64,000 nucleotides of DNA from Synaphobranchus kaupii (Eukaryota; Chordata; Actinopteri; Anguilliformes; Synaphobranchidae), in contig CM056379.1 of the NCBI GenBank assembly GCA_029718625.1, positions 62,151,626-62,215,625 of the forward strand, in the 5' to 3' direction. Of this stretch, positions 1-11,099 are shown in pieces. Below the pieces are notes generated by a model. That model made no database searches, was not told where the DNA came from, and was given only the letters and a program-made list of their open reading frames with translations. The translations under genes and the position numbers were made by a program. How positions within the stretch are numbered: position 1 is the stretch's first letter; each line of letters begins with the position of its first letter.

Positions 1-560
1 CCATGCTTCACTGTAGGGATGGTATTAGCCAGGTGATGAGCGGTGCCTGGTTTCCTCCAGACGTGACGCTTGGTATTCAGACCAAAAAGTTCAATTTTGG
101 TTTCATCAGACCAGAGAATCTTGATTCTCATGGTTTGAGAGTCCTCTAGGTGCCTTTTGGCAAACTCCAAGCGGGCTGTGATGTGCCTTTTACTAAGGAG
201 GGGCTTCCATCTGGCCACTCTACCATAAAGGCCTGATTGGTGGAGTGCTGCCTGGATGGTTGATATTCTGAAAGGTTCTCCCATCTCCACAAGGATACGC
301 TGGAGCTCTGTCAGAGTGACCCTCGGGTTCCTGCTCACCTCCCTGGCCAAGGCCCGTCTTCCCCGATTGCTCAGTTTGGCCGGGCGGCCAGGTCTAGGAA
401 GATTCTTGGTGGTTCCAAACTTCTTCCATTTACGAATGATGGTGGCCACTGTGCTCTTTGGGACCTGTAAAGCTGCAGAGATTTTTCCGTACCCTTCTCC
501 AGATCTATGCCTTGACACAATCCTGTTTCTGAGGTCTGCAGATAATTCCTTTGACCCCAT
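1..560 (-). CDS. Tc1-like transposase, N-terminal 186 residues (partial)
   Basis: The frame is open from an ATG at 558-560 to the window start, 186 codons with no stop by manual translation. It begins MGSKELSADLRNRIV, the usual teleost Tc1 start. Residues 1-55 form the first helix-turn-helix (GYGKISAALQVPKSTVATII). Residues around 65-75 hold the GRPAKLSNRGRR hinge, a GRPR-like AT-hook, followed by the second helix-turn-helix. The first catalytic aspartate is in the WSDETKIELFG motif near residue 150. Such enzymes cut at the terminal repeats and insert at TA. Whether the copy is intact depends on sequence outside the window. The open frame makes it one of the least decayed copies here. Confidence 0.85.
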   Translation of the reverse strand, partial: MGSKELSADLRNRIVSRHRSGEGYGKISAALQVPKSTVATIIRKWKKFGTTKNLPRPGRPAKLSNRGRRALAREVSRNPRVTLTELQRILVEMGEPFRISTIQAALHQSGLYGRVARWKPLLSKRHITARLEFAKRHLEDSQTMRIKILWSDETKIELFGLNTKRHVWRKPGTAHHLANTIPTVKH

Positions 561-957
561 GGCTTGGAGTTTGCTCTGACATGCACTGTCAACTGTGGGA
601 CCTTATATAGACAGGTGTTGGCAATCCCCAATCATGTCCAATTAATTGAATTTATCACAGGTGGACTCCAATTAAGTTGTAGAAACATCTCAAGCTATAT
701 CCGTGGAAACAAAATGCACCTCAGCTTTTGGGTGTCATATCAAAGGGTGTGCACACTTGTGTACATATGATATTTTACATTTTGATTTTTAATAAATTAG
801 CACAAATGTCTAAAAACCTGTTTTCACTTCGTCATTATGGGCTATTTTGTGTAGAATTTTGAGACAAAAAATTAACTCAATCGATTGTAGAATATGTCTG
901 TAACGTAATAAAACGTGGAGAAGGTGAAAGGGGTGTGCAGACTTTCCGGCTTGACTG
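1..957 (-). mobile_element. Tc1/mariner element, 5' part, cut by the window edge
   Basis: This is the upstream half of a Tc1-like DNA transposon read on the minus strand. The terminal inverted repeat ends at 957 (minus-strand reading CAGTCAAGCCGGAAAGTC) and is followed by the TA target dinucleotide at 958-959. Between terminus and transposase start lie about 400 bp of AT-rich untranslated sequence. The rest of the element, with the second and third catalytic residues and the other terminus, would lie left of the window. Confidence 0.9.
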
Positions 958-2250
958 TACAATGAACAGCACCACCTGAGCTAAGGATCATGAAGAAGCA
1001 TGTAAATTAATGAACCAAGTCTATATGGAGACATGCATACACAATGGGCTAGACGCAAACACATTCTAGCTGAAAGACATACAGCCTAAATAGCTAGTAC
1101 AGCCTAAATAGTTTGCATCAGTAAAATATGGAAATACAGTTTTAAAATAGGGCTATTAGTATTCTATGAAATACATTTAACGTTAGGCTATTCAACACTG
1201 GATTGCCGGATGCGTAACTCCAACCTTCCATGTGTGGGCTACGAGCTAGCGAGCGAGCTAGGGAGTTCATAAGCACAGCAGAGTTAGGCTATTCAACACT
1301 GGATTGCCGGATGCTTAACTCCAACCTTCCAGTAGTTTTTTTTCCAGTAGTGTAGAACGTTACCTGCGGGAAATGTTTTGCTACCGGACAGCTAGGTTTA
1401 GTTTAGTTTTCTGTAGTGCAATGAATGTAGGCTATAATGCATGTTGATTCGCTTCGTAGTAGCCTAGCTTGTATCTGCTTCCTGACGAGAAGCAGACTGA
1501 CGTTTCTGTGACAACAGTAACGTTGGCGAACAAGCTTAATTGAACAATGCATATTTCCCAGGAATCTTAGCCAGAAAGAAAACAATAGATACTACTAAGA
1601 AAGTACATACCAGAGATTATTCTTCTTCTTCTTCTTCTTATTATTATTATAATTAAAAGTGTTTGCAGTAAGCTACATTATCAGCAGAGTAGCGTAGACT
1701 AGAGCCACATTCGGAGGCTATTGTGTTTTTGTTTTTTTTAAAGTGACTAACCATGAATCAGATATGTTTGGGGAATTGGCGGTTTATAAATGCAATCTCT
1801 TAAAGGCTTGCAGCTTAAAAGAGGCTATCATCAATTCTTAATGTAGGCTATTATCATAAATTCTTAATTTTCCTAGTAGTTTATTTTATGGTGACATTGT
1901 GTTATGTGTGAAAAGGATAAAGTGAACAGAGCTGAAGTGAAGAAATTAATGAATAAAGAAATGTTGGCCGAGGCAAGGGGACGTTGAGGTTCAGTTTCCA
2001 CAGTCAGTCAATCATGACCGCAAGAGCAGAGCGTAACACCTTCCCCAAACCAGACAACAGCGAGCGTCCGGTTTGGGGAGGGTGTGATATAGTACAAGTG
2101 AAATACAAGTGAAACATTGAACAGTTAATATTGGAAACCTCTTTTGCCTTTGCAATAAAAATACGTTAATGTGTTAATGTGAAAATAATAACAGTCTAAG
2201 AAATGAAAAGTACTTAACAGTTGCACATTGTTTTTGTGGAAAATAGACAT
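958..2250. other. Unannotated AT-rich spacer
   Basis: No coding frame, RNA gene or element terminus can be supported here apart from the 49-bp duplication listed separately. A short (TTC/TTA)n run lies at 1620-1650. The sequence taggctatt and its relatives recur, as across the whole window. Confidence 0.5.
1182..1331. repeat. 49-bp direct duplication, 101-bp offset
   Basis: Bases 1182-1230 recur at 1283-1331 with one clear substitution (tgcgtaac versus tgcttaac). The 52-bp spacer contains gagctagcgagcgagctag. The high identity suggests a recent local duplication. No function is implied. Confidence 0.85.
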
Positions 2251-2322
2251 GTGCCCTGCTGGGCTCGAACCCACAATCCACTGTGTGAGAGACTGCAGTT
2301 CTAACCACTAGGCCACAGTAGC
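2251..2322 (-). pseudogene. tRNA-Glu-like pseudogene
   Basis: Read on the minus strand this 72-nt stretch has the tRNA layout: GCCTAGTGGTTAG as D-arm/A-box, TCTCACA as anticodon loop with anticodon CTC (Glu), and GGGTTCGAGCCC as T-arm/B-box. The acceptor ends (GCTACTG and AGGGCAC) do not pair and the anticodon stem has mismatches, so it should not fold as a working tRNA. It could be a decayed tRNA gene copy or the head of a SINE whose body is no longer visible. Confidence 0.6.
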
Positions 2323-3369
2323 TTTTGGGAAAGTGTGAAGCCATTACCTATATTAACATTAAAAAACATTAGTATGAAGCGTTTTTATTGGACGATAAGC
2401 TTGATGAGCAGGTATACGGACCATACCCTCAAATAATAATTCTCCCCATTGGATAACATCGCGACGGAGGCAGGCAGTTTGCCAGGAAAAATGGGAAGAA
2501 GAAGAAGCGGAAGAGGAAGGAGAAAAACGGCAAAATAATCCAAGTTTGGGGCTTTATTATGTGGATATGTGAAGTTGTATCTGAATGCTGTGTGGTTACA
2601 TGAGGTCAGAACATACAGAAGTTAATGTTTTTAAGGGCTGAAAGTCTATGGTCATTGTGGTTACTTCTGTAAGAAACCCTGAAAATTGCCAAAATCTCGG
2701 TGCTGTATAGGTATGGGGCATGCCCCACCAAGCCGTAACTTGGCGGATGGCATACCTGCTATCCCAATTCTGGTTCAGTTTTACAATCTTAGGCAAAGAT
2801 TATACAGTATATACTACTACTTGTATATAAATTTCACTGCAGGAAAGCAATGCAAATAAGTTGCACATCAGAAAAGTAAAACAGTAATAATGCTGCACAG
2901 TGTCTGGATTTTCCCCATGCTAACATATATGAGCGCTCTGAGCCAATACGGTTTGGTACCAAATCTTGCAGGTTGGTGCATCAGGGAAATGGAGTCTGGG
3001 AAACGTTTGCTCTCCTGGCACAGATAGCTGAATCCACACAAAAGGCGGCACTCTGTGTAAGTGCTGGATACCTTAGAAGGAATGAGCTGCAGTTTTCTGA
3101 AGGACTGCATTTTTGGAAAGACATGCCCTCGCTACTGTTGCCCACTTGAATGTCTATATTCCAGTAAGGTCTGCATGCTCATTATCATAATCCAATTGAC
3201 TTCAGAATAAGCCAAGGTGGCCTAATAGAGGGTATGTTCCCTTATTCTTTGAAGCAGACTGTTGACAAAACCTGTCCTTACTAAGCCTTCACCTGGAGGA
3301 TTGAATCGCTGGATGCTGCAGGCCCCAGGCAGGCATGAGTGGAGGAACGGGGGGGCGGAGGGCACTCAC
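2323..3369. other. Unannotated spacer
   Basis: No element termini or credible coding exons were found. Short open frames on the minus strand (2596-2796, 2868-3110) have no recognisable motif and no good splice context. Confidence 0.4.
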
Positions 3370-3422
3370 CAAATACATGCTCAGTCTCCTCAGGCTGTGA
3401 GGCAGACATGGTGCAGTAGACA
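3370..3422 (-). CDS. Candidate 53-nt first coding exon of an unidentified host gene
   Basis: On the minus strand a long pyrimidine tract (derived from the agagag run at 3424-3460) ends in tctctctag before 3422, and the segment is closed by a strong donor, TTTG followed by gtgagtgcc, at 3369. It contains an ATG at 3407-3409 and would encode MSASQPEETEHVF plus one base. The protein is not recognised. Both splice signals and the acidic, low-complexity start fit a real 5' coding exon. A CpG-rich segment ending in another gtgagt donor at 7539 lies upstream in this orientation and could be its leader exon. No downstream exon could be identified, so this remains a hypothesis. Confidence 0.3.
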
Positions 3423-3423
3423 C

Positions 3424-3460
3424 TAGAGAGAGAGAGATAGACAGAGAGAGAAATACTTCA
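3424..3460. repeat. Imperfect (GA)n microsatellite
   Basis: A purine run of gagagagagatagacagagagag. On the minus strand it gives the pyrimidine tract in front of the candidate exon. Confidence 0.8.
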
Positions 3461-3758
3461 TTAATATTGAATGTATAGTGGAACATCCGGATGAAACTGT
3501 ATTAATACTCTACTGGAGTACTAATACTGTAAAGGATCGGGCTAATTCTGTGAGCCTGTCACCCACCCAGAGGACCAATGATTTTGTATGTGCATTCAAG
3601 AACAAATCAGTACAAAAAAAGATCACGTACATTGTAACATTTCTTACAGGCTTCACACCTTTTCAAAAAATCATCACTTTTTTTCAGCTTCATGATATAG
3701 TTTTTAAACGAAACTGAAAGACCTCTACTATTTTAAAATAATGGAAATACATTACATA

Positions 3759-4302
3759 CACTGCCCGGCCAAGAAAAAAGTTGCACACTGTAATATTTTG
3801 TTGGACCGCCTTTAGCTTTGATTATGGCGCGCATTCGTCGTGGCATTTTTTTCGACAACCTTATGCAACATCACAACCTTTATTTCCGTCCAGACTTGCA
3901 TTAATTTTTGGCCGAGATCTTGTATTGACGACGGGAGAGTCAAACCACTCCGTGAAGTCTTCTCCAGCACATCCCAAAGACTTTCAATGGGGTTAAGGTC
4001 AGGACTCTGGTGGCCAATTCATGTGTGAAAATGATTCCTCATGCTCCTTGAACCACTCTTTCACAATTTGAGCCTGATGAATCTTGGCATTGTCGTCCTG
4101 GAATATGCCCATGGATGGGATAACCTGGTCATTCAGTACATTCAGGTACTCAGCTGACTTCATTTTATTGCTGCATAACGTTGCTGAGCCTAGACCTGAC
4201 CAATTGAAGCAACCCCAGATCATAACACTGCCTCCAGAGGCTTGTACAGTGGGCACTATGCATGACTGGTGCAACTGCGACTTTTTTTTTGGCCAGGCAG
4301 TG
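3759..4302 (-). mobile_element. Tc1-like deletion derivative with both termini and TA duplication
   Basis: The termini are CACTGCCCGGCCAAGAAAA at 3759 and its near-complement ending at 4302, flanked by TA at 3757-3758 and 4303-4304. The element is 544 bp, roughly a third of a full Tc1. The minus-strand frame starts directly at the right terminus and already reads the C-terminal half of a transposase, so the N-terminal half has been deleted. Such internally deleted copies can be mobilised only by a transposase supplied elsewhere. Confidence 0.9.
3999..4290 (-). pseudogene. Tc1-like transposase remnant, C-terminal half
   Basis: The visible block reads [16 protein letters not shown], then [11 protein letters not shown] with the second catalytic aspartate, then HMNWPPES just before the conserved PDLNPIE segment. 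The frame breaks at 3999 where bases are missing relative to the family sequence. The DNA-binding domain and first aspartate are absent. It cannot make a working enzyme. Confidence 0.85.
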
Positions 4303-4670
4303 TACATGTCTCCTGCGATAAGTGAGAAATGTAATTTTGATGAACAGAACGGTGGTCACATTAAAACAAACTCACAGTTAGCAGTAGCAGATAGAAGGGT
4401 TCAGCATCAGTGTCAGTAAATGAGCAAAGGAGGCACCACTAATGGCCGGCCATCATTTTTATTGATCTCCAGCATTTAGATGACTGTCCGCCTGCTGACC
4501 CATTTCCACAGCAGCTGATGCTGAATAAAACATGTGGGCGGCGAGGATCTCGTTGGGCAAAGGGACTCACGCAGAGGGTCGTACTTTCCAGGAGAAAACT
4601 CTTACCCTCTCTGGAGTACACGCAGTATCCTCCGTGATTAAATGGTGAGACGTAGGCCTCATTACCTTAA

Positions 4671-5176
4671 CCCTCCTATCATGATTTGGGTCAATTTGAC
4701 CCCAGTCAGTGTTTGACAGCTCTTGTATTTTCCTAATTTGGTGGGATTAAATAGTAAACATTGAATAAATTTTGATTTCAAAAGTCCCGTACCAACTTTT
4801 AATACAAAAGTGTTGTGTGGGGCCATTTTGACCGCAGGCTCTGTAGCTTTATAAAACATAAGAAAATATACAACCTTGTTTTACATATACAACCAACTTT
4901 TTGTGGATGAACCTGGGTACTTTCCCATACACATTTTAAACTTCAAAAACTTACCTCTGGCTCTAAGATGAGAAGTTTATCACAGATTTTTTATATTTAG
5001 GGATAAAAGGCTAGTCAATTGGGAGACATTAAGAAGACACACAAAATGTCAACATCTTTCTATTACAATAATGTTTATTTAAACTGCTTGGATCAAGTTG
5101 AAAAACAAGTTGAGGTCAAGTTGAAAAACATAAACAAATAAAAAGAACATCATAAAATTGCAACATAATAGGAGGG
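4671..5176. mobile_element. piggyBac-type MITE flanked by TTAA
   Basis: The 13-bp termini are CCCTCCTATCATG at 4671 and CATAATAGGAGGG ending at 5176, one mismatch apart as inverted repeats. TTAA flanks it at 4667-4670 and 5177-5180, the target used by piggyBac-like elements. A subterminal palindrome gggtcaatttgacccc lies at 4687-4702. The 506-bp interior is AT-rich and codes for nothing. A shorter direct repeat (aagttgaaaaac) occurs near 5095 and 5120. Confidence 0.85.
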
Positions 5177-5180
5177 TTAA

Positions 5181-7065
5181 AGGTGTCTGTTGAAAATGTA
5201 CCACTAAATTGCACATTTAAAAATGAGTCATACACTTGAGGAAATTCTTACGTAGGATGACTTCACTGACCACGGCAATATTACTCAGAGTAGCTATATC
5301 ATTCCCAGGATTCACATTATCCAACTGTCTAGTGCCCTAACACAAATGCCTACAGGAAACGGTGCTATTGCTATGCACCCATTGAAAGCCCAGGACTAGT
5401 GTCAATCAATATGTACTCACTGAACACTAATTTACAATCTCTCCAGTGGAATTGATCACCGTGTATTTGTCTCCCCTAGTTTTCTAAATCAATATGTTAG
5501 TCGTATTTAAGTATTAATTTAGGGTCACGTGATCAGGAGACATGCATGTACATTTTCAATCTGGTTGTGTTTTACCAATCAAATCTCCATGTTGTTAAGG
5601 AGGTCATGTGTGTATTTTAAGGTATAGTGAATAGTATCGTTTTTAACATTGTGATAAATTAACTAGTTTCGCTTGGGATAAGCGCATTGAGTCTATGGGC
5701 CAATGAGAAGACCACATTTGAAATTGTTCTGTTACAGACTCTCTGACTTATTTAAAGTGACACCTTCCGTCAGATGTGTTTAGCAGTAGTATTTGTTCTA
5801 TATTTAGTGGTAGTTTCAGCCCCACAGTAGTCTGTTCCAATGTAGGGATGCAGAGGCTTGTGTCAGAAACAAAGCCATGGGATTCTGCTGTGAACGTGTG
5901 GACAGCCCGGGCACACCGGAGCTGCTCAGCATGGCGGCAGGCACGCGGTGCTTTGGCCATGGGCACTGAACAAGTGGGCAGCACAGGAGAGATGAGCCAT
6001 CTGCCACAGCCCACCACCTGCGGGCAGCGTGTCCATATGGGCCTGGTAGAGGAGGGATGTACGAGACCATCATGGGGTGGGCGTGGCCCAGACCCAGACG
6101 GGCAGGAGGTGGAGTGGACACTGACGTACAGGTGAACAACCAGTGTACCGTGTAAAGTAGGTAGTAGTAGTAGTAGTAGTAGCTGATACGGGAGAAGAAG
6201 CACTATAAGAACTGCTTACAGATGTAGATAAGAGGATGAGAGGTGGAGCTAAAAACTAGATAGGTGGACAAACGGAGAGAGGAAGATACAGGGCTTTACG
6301 GAGGAGCTGACCAACATCCTACAAGGTGGGGCAGACATAGTCCTGAGACCCCTCATGAGTGGCAGTCTCTATCCGCCCTGCCCTGCCCCTGACACCGACA
6401 CAGGCTCCAACTCAATTACCAGGCCTTACGTCGGCATGCCCGTGGGGGAACAGGCTGCGGTTAAACATTTGTGAGATACAATACGCACTGGGACGAGTAA
6501 TTGGGGGCTTAAACAAGGGGGCTGCACACTGACACACGCTCTGCCCGCGTCACAAAACCCACACCGCCAACATGACAAACGGGGATGGAAACGCATACTA
6601 CTTTCTGAACCAATCCAGGCAATAAACAGCTAACAGACGTGAAACAGCAAGACGCAGCAAAACCAGCCACTGGCTTTCCTTGTGACTTGAAGGAAAGGGC
6701 TGACAAGTATGTAGAGGCAGAGGGAACAACTGATTAGCAAGATTGAGGGAAAGATGGGGAGAAGGACAAAGGGAGCAGTAATGCAGACAGGAAGGAGAGA
6801 GGCACTAAACCAAGAAGACAAATGCACTGAATGATACTGCCATTCAGTCTGAGTCCCGGTACTGACCACAGGTGTCCTGTTAGCCGTACACATTGCACAC
6901 TCCAGATGCAGGCTACTAGCGAGGGTGGTTTTCGACACTGGAAATCTGAGGTTGAGTTTGTGCAAGTTGCCTGATGTTGCAAATGAGAATAAGCCTGAAA
7001 GAACATAACACATGTTCAGCAGGAGGCGGAAGAGTTCAGAGCAAGACAGGCAGCTGAGCGACGGA
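5181..7065. other. Unannotated spacer with a (GTA)n microsatellite
   Basis: No supported gene. A (GTA/TAG)n run lies at about 6160-6182 and generates an artificial poly-leucine frame on the minus strand. The stretch 5830-6130 is more GC-rich than its surroundings but shows no recognisable protein motif. Confidence 0.4.
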
Positions 7066-7067
7066 GA

Positions 7068-7135
7068 GATACATTACATTACATTACATTCATTTAGCAG
7101 ACGTTTTTATCCAAAGCGACGTACAATAAGTGATA
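7068..7135 (+). repeat. Teleost dispersed repeat tail (acattacatt... tttatccaaagcgacgtaca)
   Basis: A short (ACATT)n run leads into catttagcagacgtttttat and ccaaagcgacgtacaa. This sequence motif is very common in fish genomic DNA as part of a dispersed repeat. The family name cannot be given from this fragment. Confidence 0.55.
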
Positions 7136-7538
7136 GTCTCACAGCCCGCAGAGTCTTCCAGTTACAGTTACTTTTCTTCAGACTACAGTAATAGAATGAG
7201 TGAACAATGCTGCCTGCTGCTTTGATGGCCTAGCTGGGATGCTGAAAATTAGAGAAAGTTACTTTAAGGCTTAAAGTTTATCTTAGTCGTCTGACATTTA
7301 GTGAATGCCTTCCTCATTGCTGTTGTCACTTGAAAGAGGAAAAGACAATGGCAACAATTCAAAAACCCTCCTGGGTCATTCTTGTGCCAAATAAGCGTCC
7401 TTAAAAAAAAGAGGGGTGGGGGGAAAGGAAATGGAATGATAGAGAATGTAAAGAGTGAGAGAAACCAGGGAGAGCGAAGATGAGTGGGAGCCGAACACAA
7501 AATGTTTGGGGGTTAAACTGAGAAGCTGTCGAACTCAC

Positions 7539-7720
7539 CTTAAACCACAGCCGTGCCACAGCGGCGCTCAGATGACACGGCGGGACGGCATGGCTCTCCC
7601 CTGCTGTTGCTCTGTATCCCGGAGACGGCGCGGTTGCATGTATCCGGTGGGCAAACCCGGCTCGCCGATTCCACGGCAGCAGACGAGCACTGCCAGGGAA
7701 CTCAACCCAAGGACAGGGAG
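7539..7720 (-). promoter_or_regulatory. CpG-rich segment, candidate 5' leader exon and promoter
   Basis: Bases 7545-7700 have many CpG dinucleotides compared with the surrounding DNA, and a (GA)n tract sits immediately beyond at 7721-7756. On the minus strand the segment ends in tttaag followed by gtgagttcg at 7538, a good splice donor. It could be a transcription start region with an untranslated first exon, perhaps joined to the candidate exon at 3370-3422. No TATA box was identified and no transcript evidence is available. Confidence 0.3.
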
Positions 7721-7753
<33 letters not shown>

Positions 7754-7756
7754 TGA
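7721..7756. repeat. (GA)n microsatellite
   Basis: About sixteen GA dinucleotides with a single interruption. Confidence 0.9.
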
Positions 7757-8538
7757 AAGCAAGGGAGGAGGGGAGTGAGAGGGAGGGAGAAACGCACAGT
7801 CAGAAATGTCTAATCCCAGCCCTGCACTGACGACCATCGCCAGGCTGCAGCATTTAAAGCAGCGGTCGGCTCCCTGTGCATTAGGGGACGGAGATGGGGG
7901 TTGGGGTGAAGGGGAGGGACCCAGTGCAGCTGGGAAAGTGGGGAGAGCATTTAGCTTATTTTCAGGCTGGACGATCGCTAGTGCACTGCGTTTCATGTGA
8001 AGTAGTCAGGTACTGTTTCACTGCAAACCTCTTTCCCAATCTCCAAGGCAGAATAGACAGGCGCAATGATGAAGCAAATGGCCCAGACTCTAGGGGCTCA
8101 GACTGATGCGGGACCAGCTTTATCTATATCAATTAAAAAGAGCAGGCTGCATGCCACACCTCTTAATGACATCAATGACACACTGTCGCGATGACTTCAT
8201 TTTATCTTGTTTTCTTCAATTCTTTAATGTATTAAATCTGAGCAAAAATTGGCATGGCTTGGGTGCATGGCCTAAGAGATGTTCTGTAAGAATAATGATC
8301 TGTAAGAACATTATCAGTGATGCGTCCCCCACCACTAAATAACACTTTCCTGGCATGTAGATTGAGTAGCGTGGGGTTCACATATAGAGCATATAAACCT
8401 ATTTGTCCATCATCGATATTAGGATTATAATCAGCTATAACTAGGATTAAATGAGAGGGAAATGTATGTGAAGAATAATTTTAAAGGGGTTGAATTGCAT
8501 AGGGAAAACTTACAGGCCTAATAAAGCCACTTGATTTA

Positions 8539-8545
<7 letters not shown>
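7757..8545. other. Unannotated spacer
   Basis: GC-rich to about 7960, then AT-rich. Nothing recognisable. Confidence 0.4.
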
Positions 8546-8548
<3 letters not shown>

Positions 8549-8590
<42 letters not shown>

Positions 8591-8620
8591 ACACTTACAT
8601 ATGCACACACACACTCACAC
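8549..8620. repeat. Compound (TC)n(AC)n microsatellite
   Basis: A pure TC tract passes directly into an imperfect CA tract. Confidence 0.9.
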
Positions 8621-9304
8621 CTCTGCCTCCCTGTCACATTACTTACGAGTGCATGCCCCTCCCCAGAGTGACATTAACGCTGCCTGAGTTGGTAGATTCA
8701 TGGCCCCGCCTGTGGAAAGCTGTGGGGTTGGGTCCTGCCTCCTCCCTCCAGCTCCAGACTCCGGCAGGGACTGGTTGGAGCTGCGCCATCTACGGACGCC
8801 AATTCCTCACTAAACAAACAAGAGGCTGCGTGCAGAGCAGCTGCGCCGAGCATCCTGGGAGCTCCCGCTGTAATTACTCAACACTACAGGGGCCTTGGTC
8901 TCATTTTGGTCAGAAAGTGATTGAAAATATGAAAAAACTGGGTATTGCAGGGAACTACATTCACATTACAGGCTATGAGTATGGATGCTTATCGTGTTTG
9001 GGATGGAAGGTGGCATGCACCAATCTGTAAAATTTGAACTACTTCTTTAAGTGAGATCTCCAGATGAGCAGTTTGTGTGGACTCTTTCTCCGGTGCTCAA
9101 GTGCCTGTTAGCTCTATTCCTGAAAAAAAAAACAGCTCATGTTGTTTCCTTGCCTTTTCATTTTAAAGGTGCAAGATTCCAAAAATTGGTGCAGAAGGGG
9201 AGTCACACAAGATGTATGTTCAAGTCCCACAGAGTCCCTCTGACCAGTTACAAACCCCTGGACAGTATGTAAAATGCACATAAAAGCAGAAAGCAGTTTT
9301 GTAA
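8621..9304. other. Unannotated spacer
   Basis: The open frame 8653-9030 has no motif and no splice context; nothing else was found. Confidence 0.4.
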
Positions 9305-9550
9305 ATTCTCTTTTACATATATTTAATTAAAAACAGTACAAAGAAAATATATTTAATGTTTTACCTTATCAACTTTATTGATTTTTGTAAATATACGCTA
9401 ATTCCAACACATTCCAAAAAAGTTGGGACAGGGGGAAAAAAAAGAATTGGAAGTTCAAAAAACACCTGTATGGAACATTTCACAGGTAAACAGGTGATGC
9501 TATCATGACTGGGTATAAAAGGATATCAAAAGACTCTTGATATCTTATTA
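9305..9550. mobile_element. DNA-transposon fragment (ttgggacagg type)
   Basis: The string aaaaaagttgggacagggg, preceded by tttattgatttttgtaaatata and followed by cacaggtaaacaggtgatg and tatcatgactgggtataaaa, is the 5' non-coding region of a DNA transposon commonly seen in fish genomes. Neither terminus nor coding sequence is kept. The tail 9521-9547 is shared with two other loci in this window. Confidence 0.5.
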
Positions 9551-10423
9551 GTTGTTATTCCGCCGATTTTTGAGAACCTATCTCCTCCTACACCATTCAC
9601 ACCATCGACACCATTCATATCTCATATTATACCTTCATACACCCTCCAGGTTGCTATTATGTTTTACCTTTATATCATATACACTTTTTCAGATAATTGA
9701 CCTTTTTTAACCAAAAAAATTAATGGGAGTCAATAGGCACGTGGAGTCGGCTAGCTCACAGTGATTTTGAATCACAAAACATGTAGCTAGACTGTTATCT
9801 AATGTTACTAAATAAGTGACTAAAAGTGATATTGATTTGACAATTATCACATTCTTTGTGTTATTGGTATTTTGCAAGTTATCAACTGGAGGGTGTGTTT
9901 ATGAGATTATAGCCTACGTGGCATCCGCAACACCTGTGCTTGTGACAGTTAGCCTAAATCTAGTTTAAAACGTTAGGTTGGGCCATATTTAGGCTACTTG
10001 TCGACGATGCACTGTAGTCTATGATTCAGCTACATGCCAGGTTGTAATTAGTAACTATTACAAAATAGTATTTTTGAGATGGACTTGTTTTTGTCACAGG
10101 TTTCCCTAGGACCCAGACAGAAGAAGAACCTGGGTCATAGCTGTTATGCAAAAGCATTTTTGAGAAACAATACGGAGCTAAAACAACATAAAATGTGTCA
10201 CTGACACTGTACATATATGGACTGCACTGTATGTGGTAACATTATATTCATGTATTTGAATATTGGGATTAAGTGGTGAATGAAATGAGGAAAACCCCTA
10301 TAAATGTATCTCACTTGGAAAAAGATAAAAGAAAGAATAAAATGAATATTATTTGAGTGCTTTCAGAATTATGTTATTGAATTTTAATAAATCATGGTCC
10401 GGAAGAACTGGAAATATCATAAA
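9551..10423. other. Unannotated AT-rich spacer
   Basis: No supported gene, RNA or element boundary. Confidence 0.4.
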
Positions 10424-10821
10424 TGTCACGTCCCGTGCCTCCAAGTCTAAGTCTATTTATGGTTTTTCCGTTTATATATATTTTCTGTATTGGTAGTCCG
10501 TTCCCGTGTTTTCCTTTTCTCCCCATTTCGTGTCTCCGCTTCCCCGCACCAGAATTGTGTTTCCTCATTATGTTTCGTCTCACCTGTTCCTCGTTGTCTC
10601 TTTGTTAGTCTGACATATAGTCTCCCTTGTTTCTTTGTTCTGTGCCAGATCGTCTTGTGCCCTGCATTTGTGCTTGTCTAAGTCTGTCCAGCGTTTGATT
10701 CCTGCCTGCTCCGAGTTCCTGTTCCCAGTCCTGTGTTACTAGTCCAGTTCCTGTTCACCTGCCTGTCCTGCTTGTTCCTGTCCAGCCCTGCTCCAATCCT
10801 CCTGCCTGCCTGCCCTTCCCG
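10424..10821 (+). repeat. LTR-like fragment, probable host site of the gypsy element
   Basis: The segment begins TGTCACGTCCCGTGCC, a typical start of a teleost Ty3/gypsy LTR, and has the pyrimidine-rich, CCTGCCTG-containing composition of such LTRs. It stops where the next LTR starts. The sequence just beyond the nested element (17796-17960: ccctgctcc, ttcgccctcctgttcc, gacccctgcctgttcc) has the same character and may be its continuation. Its own far end was not found. Confidence 0.5.
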
Positions 10822-11099
10822 TGTCACGGTTTCCCTAGTTGCTGTTCCCGTCTCCGCTTGAGCTTTCTCGCGGCTCCGGGTCGGCTCCCTTCCGTGTTTT
10901 GTTTTCCGTCCGTCTCTCAATTTGCTAATCTGTTCAGGTGATTGCGCCTGATATTTAAGCTCCTCGCTTCCCTATTCCGGTGCTTTGTTGTCGTTATACG
11001 TTTGACACAAATTCAGTAAGGTATAGGAACTCGGTAACTATTTTTCTTGTTTTTTCAAATAAGAAAAGTAGGAAGACTGGTTAAGTTTAGGAAAAGATC

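Noticed and set aside
2251..2322. Functional tRNA-Glu gene
   Set aside because: The acceptor ends do not pair and the anticodon stem is mismatched, so it is listed as a pseudogene.
4562..4625. Possible minus-strand exon ending at a gtgagtccc donor
   Set aside because: The acceptor is poor, the peptide is not recognised and the segment lies between two MITEs.
5748..6203. 151-codon minus-strand frame starting with poly-leucine
   Set aside because: The leucine run is produced by the (GTA)n microsatellite; overlapping frames are equally open and no domain or splice context is visible.
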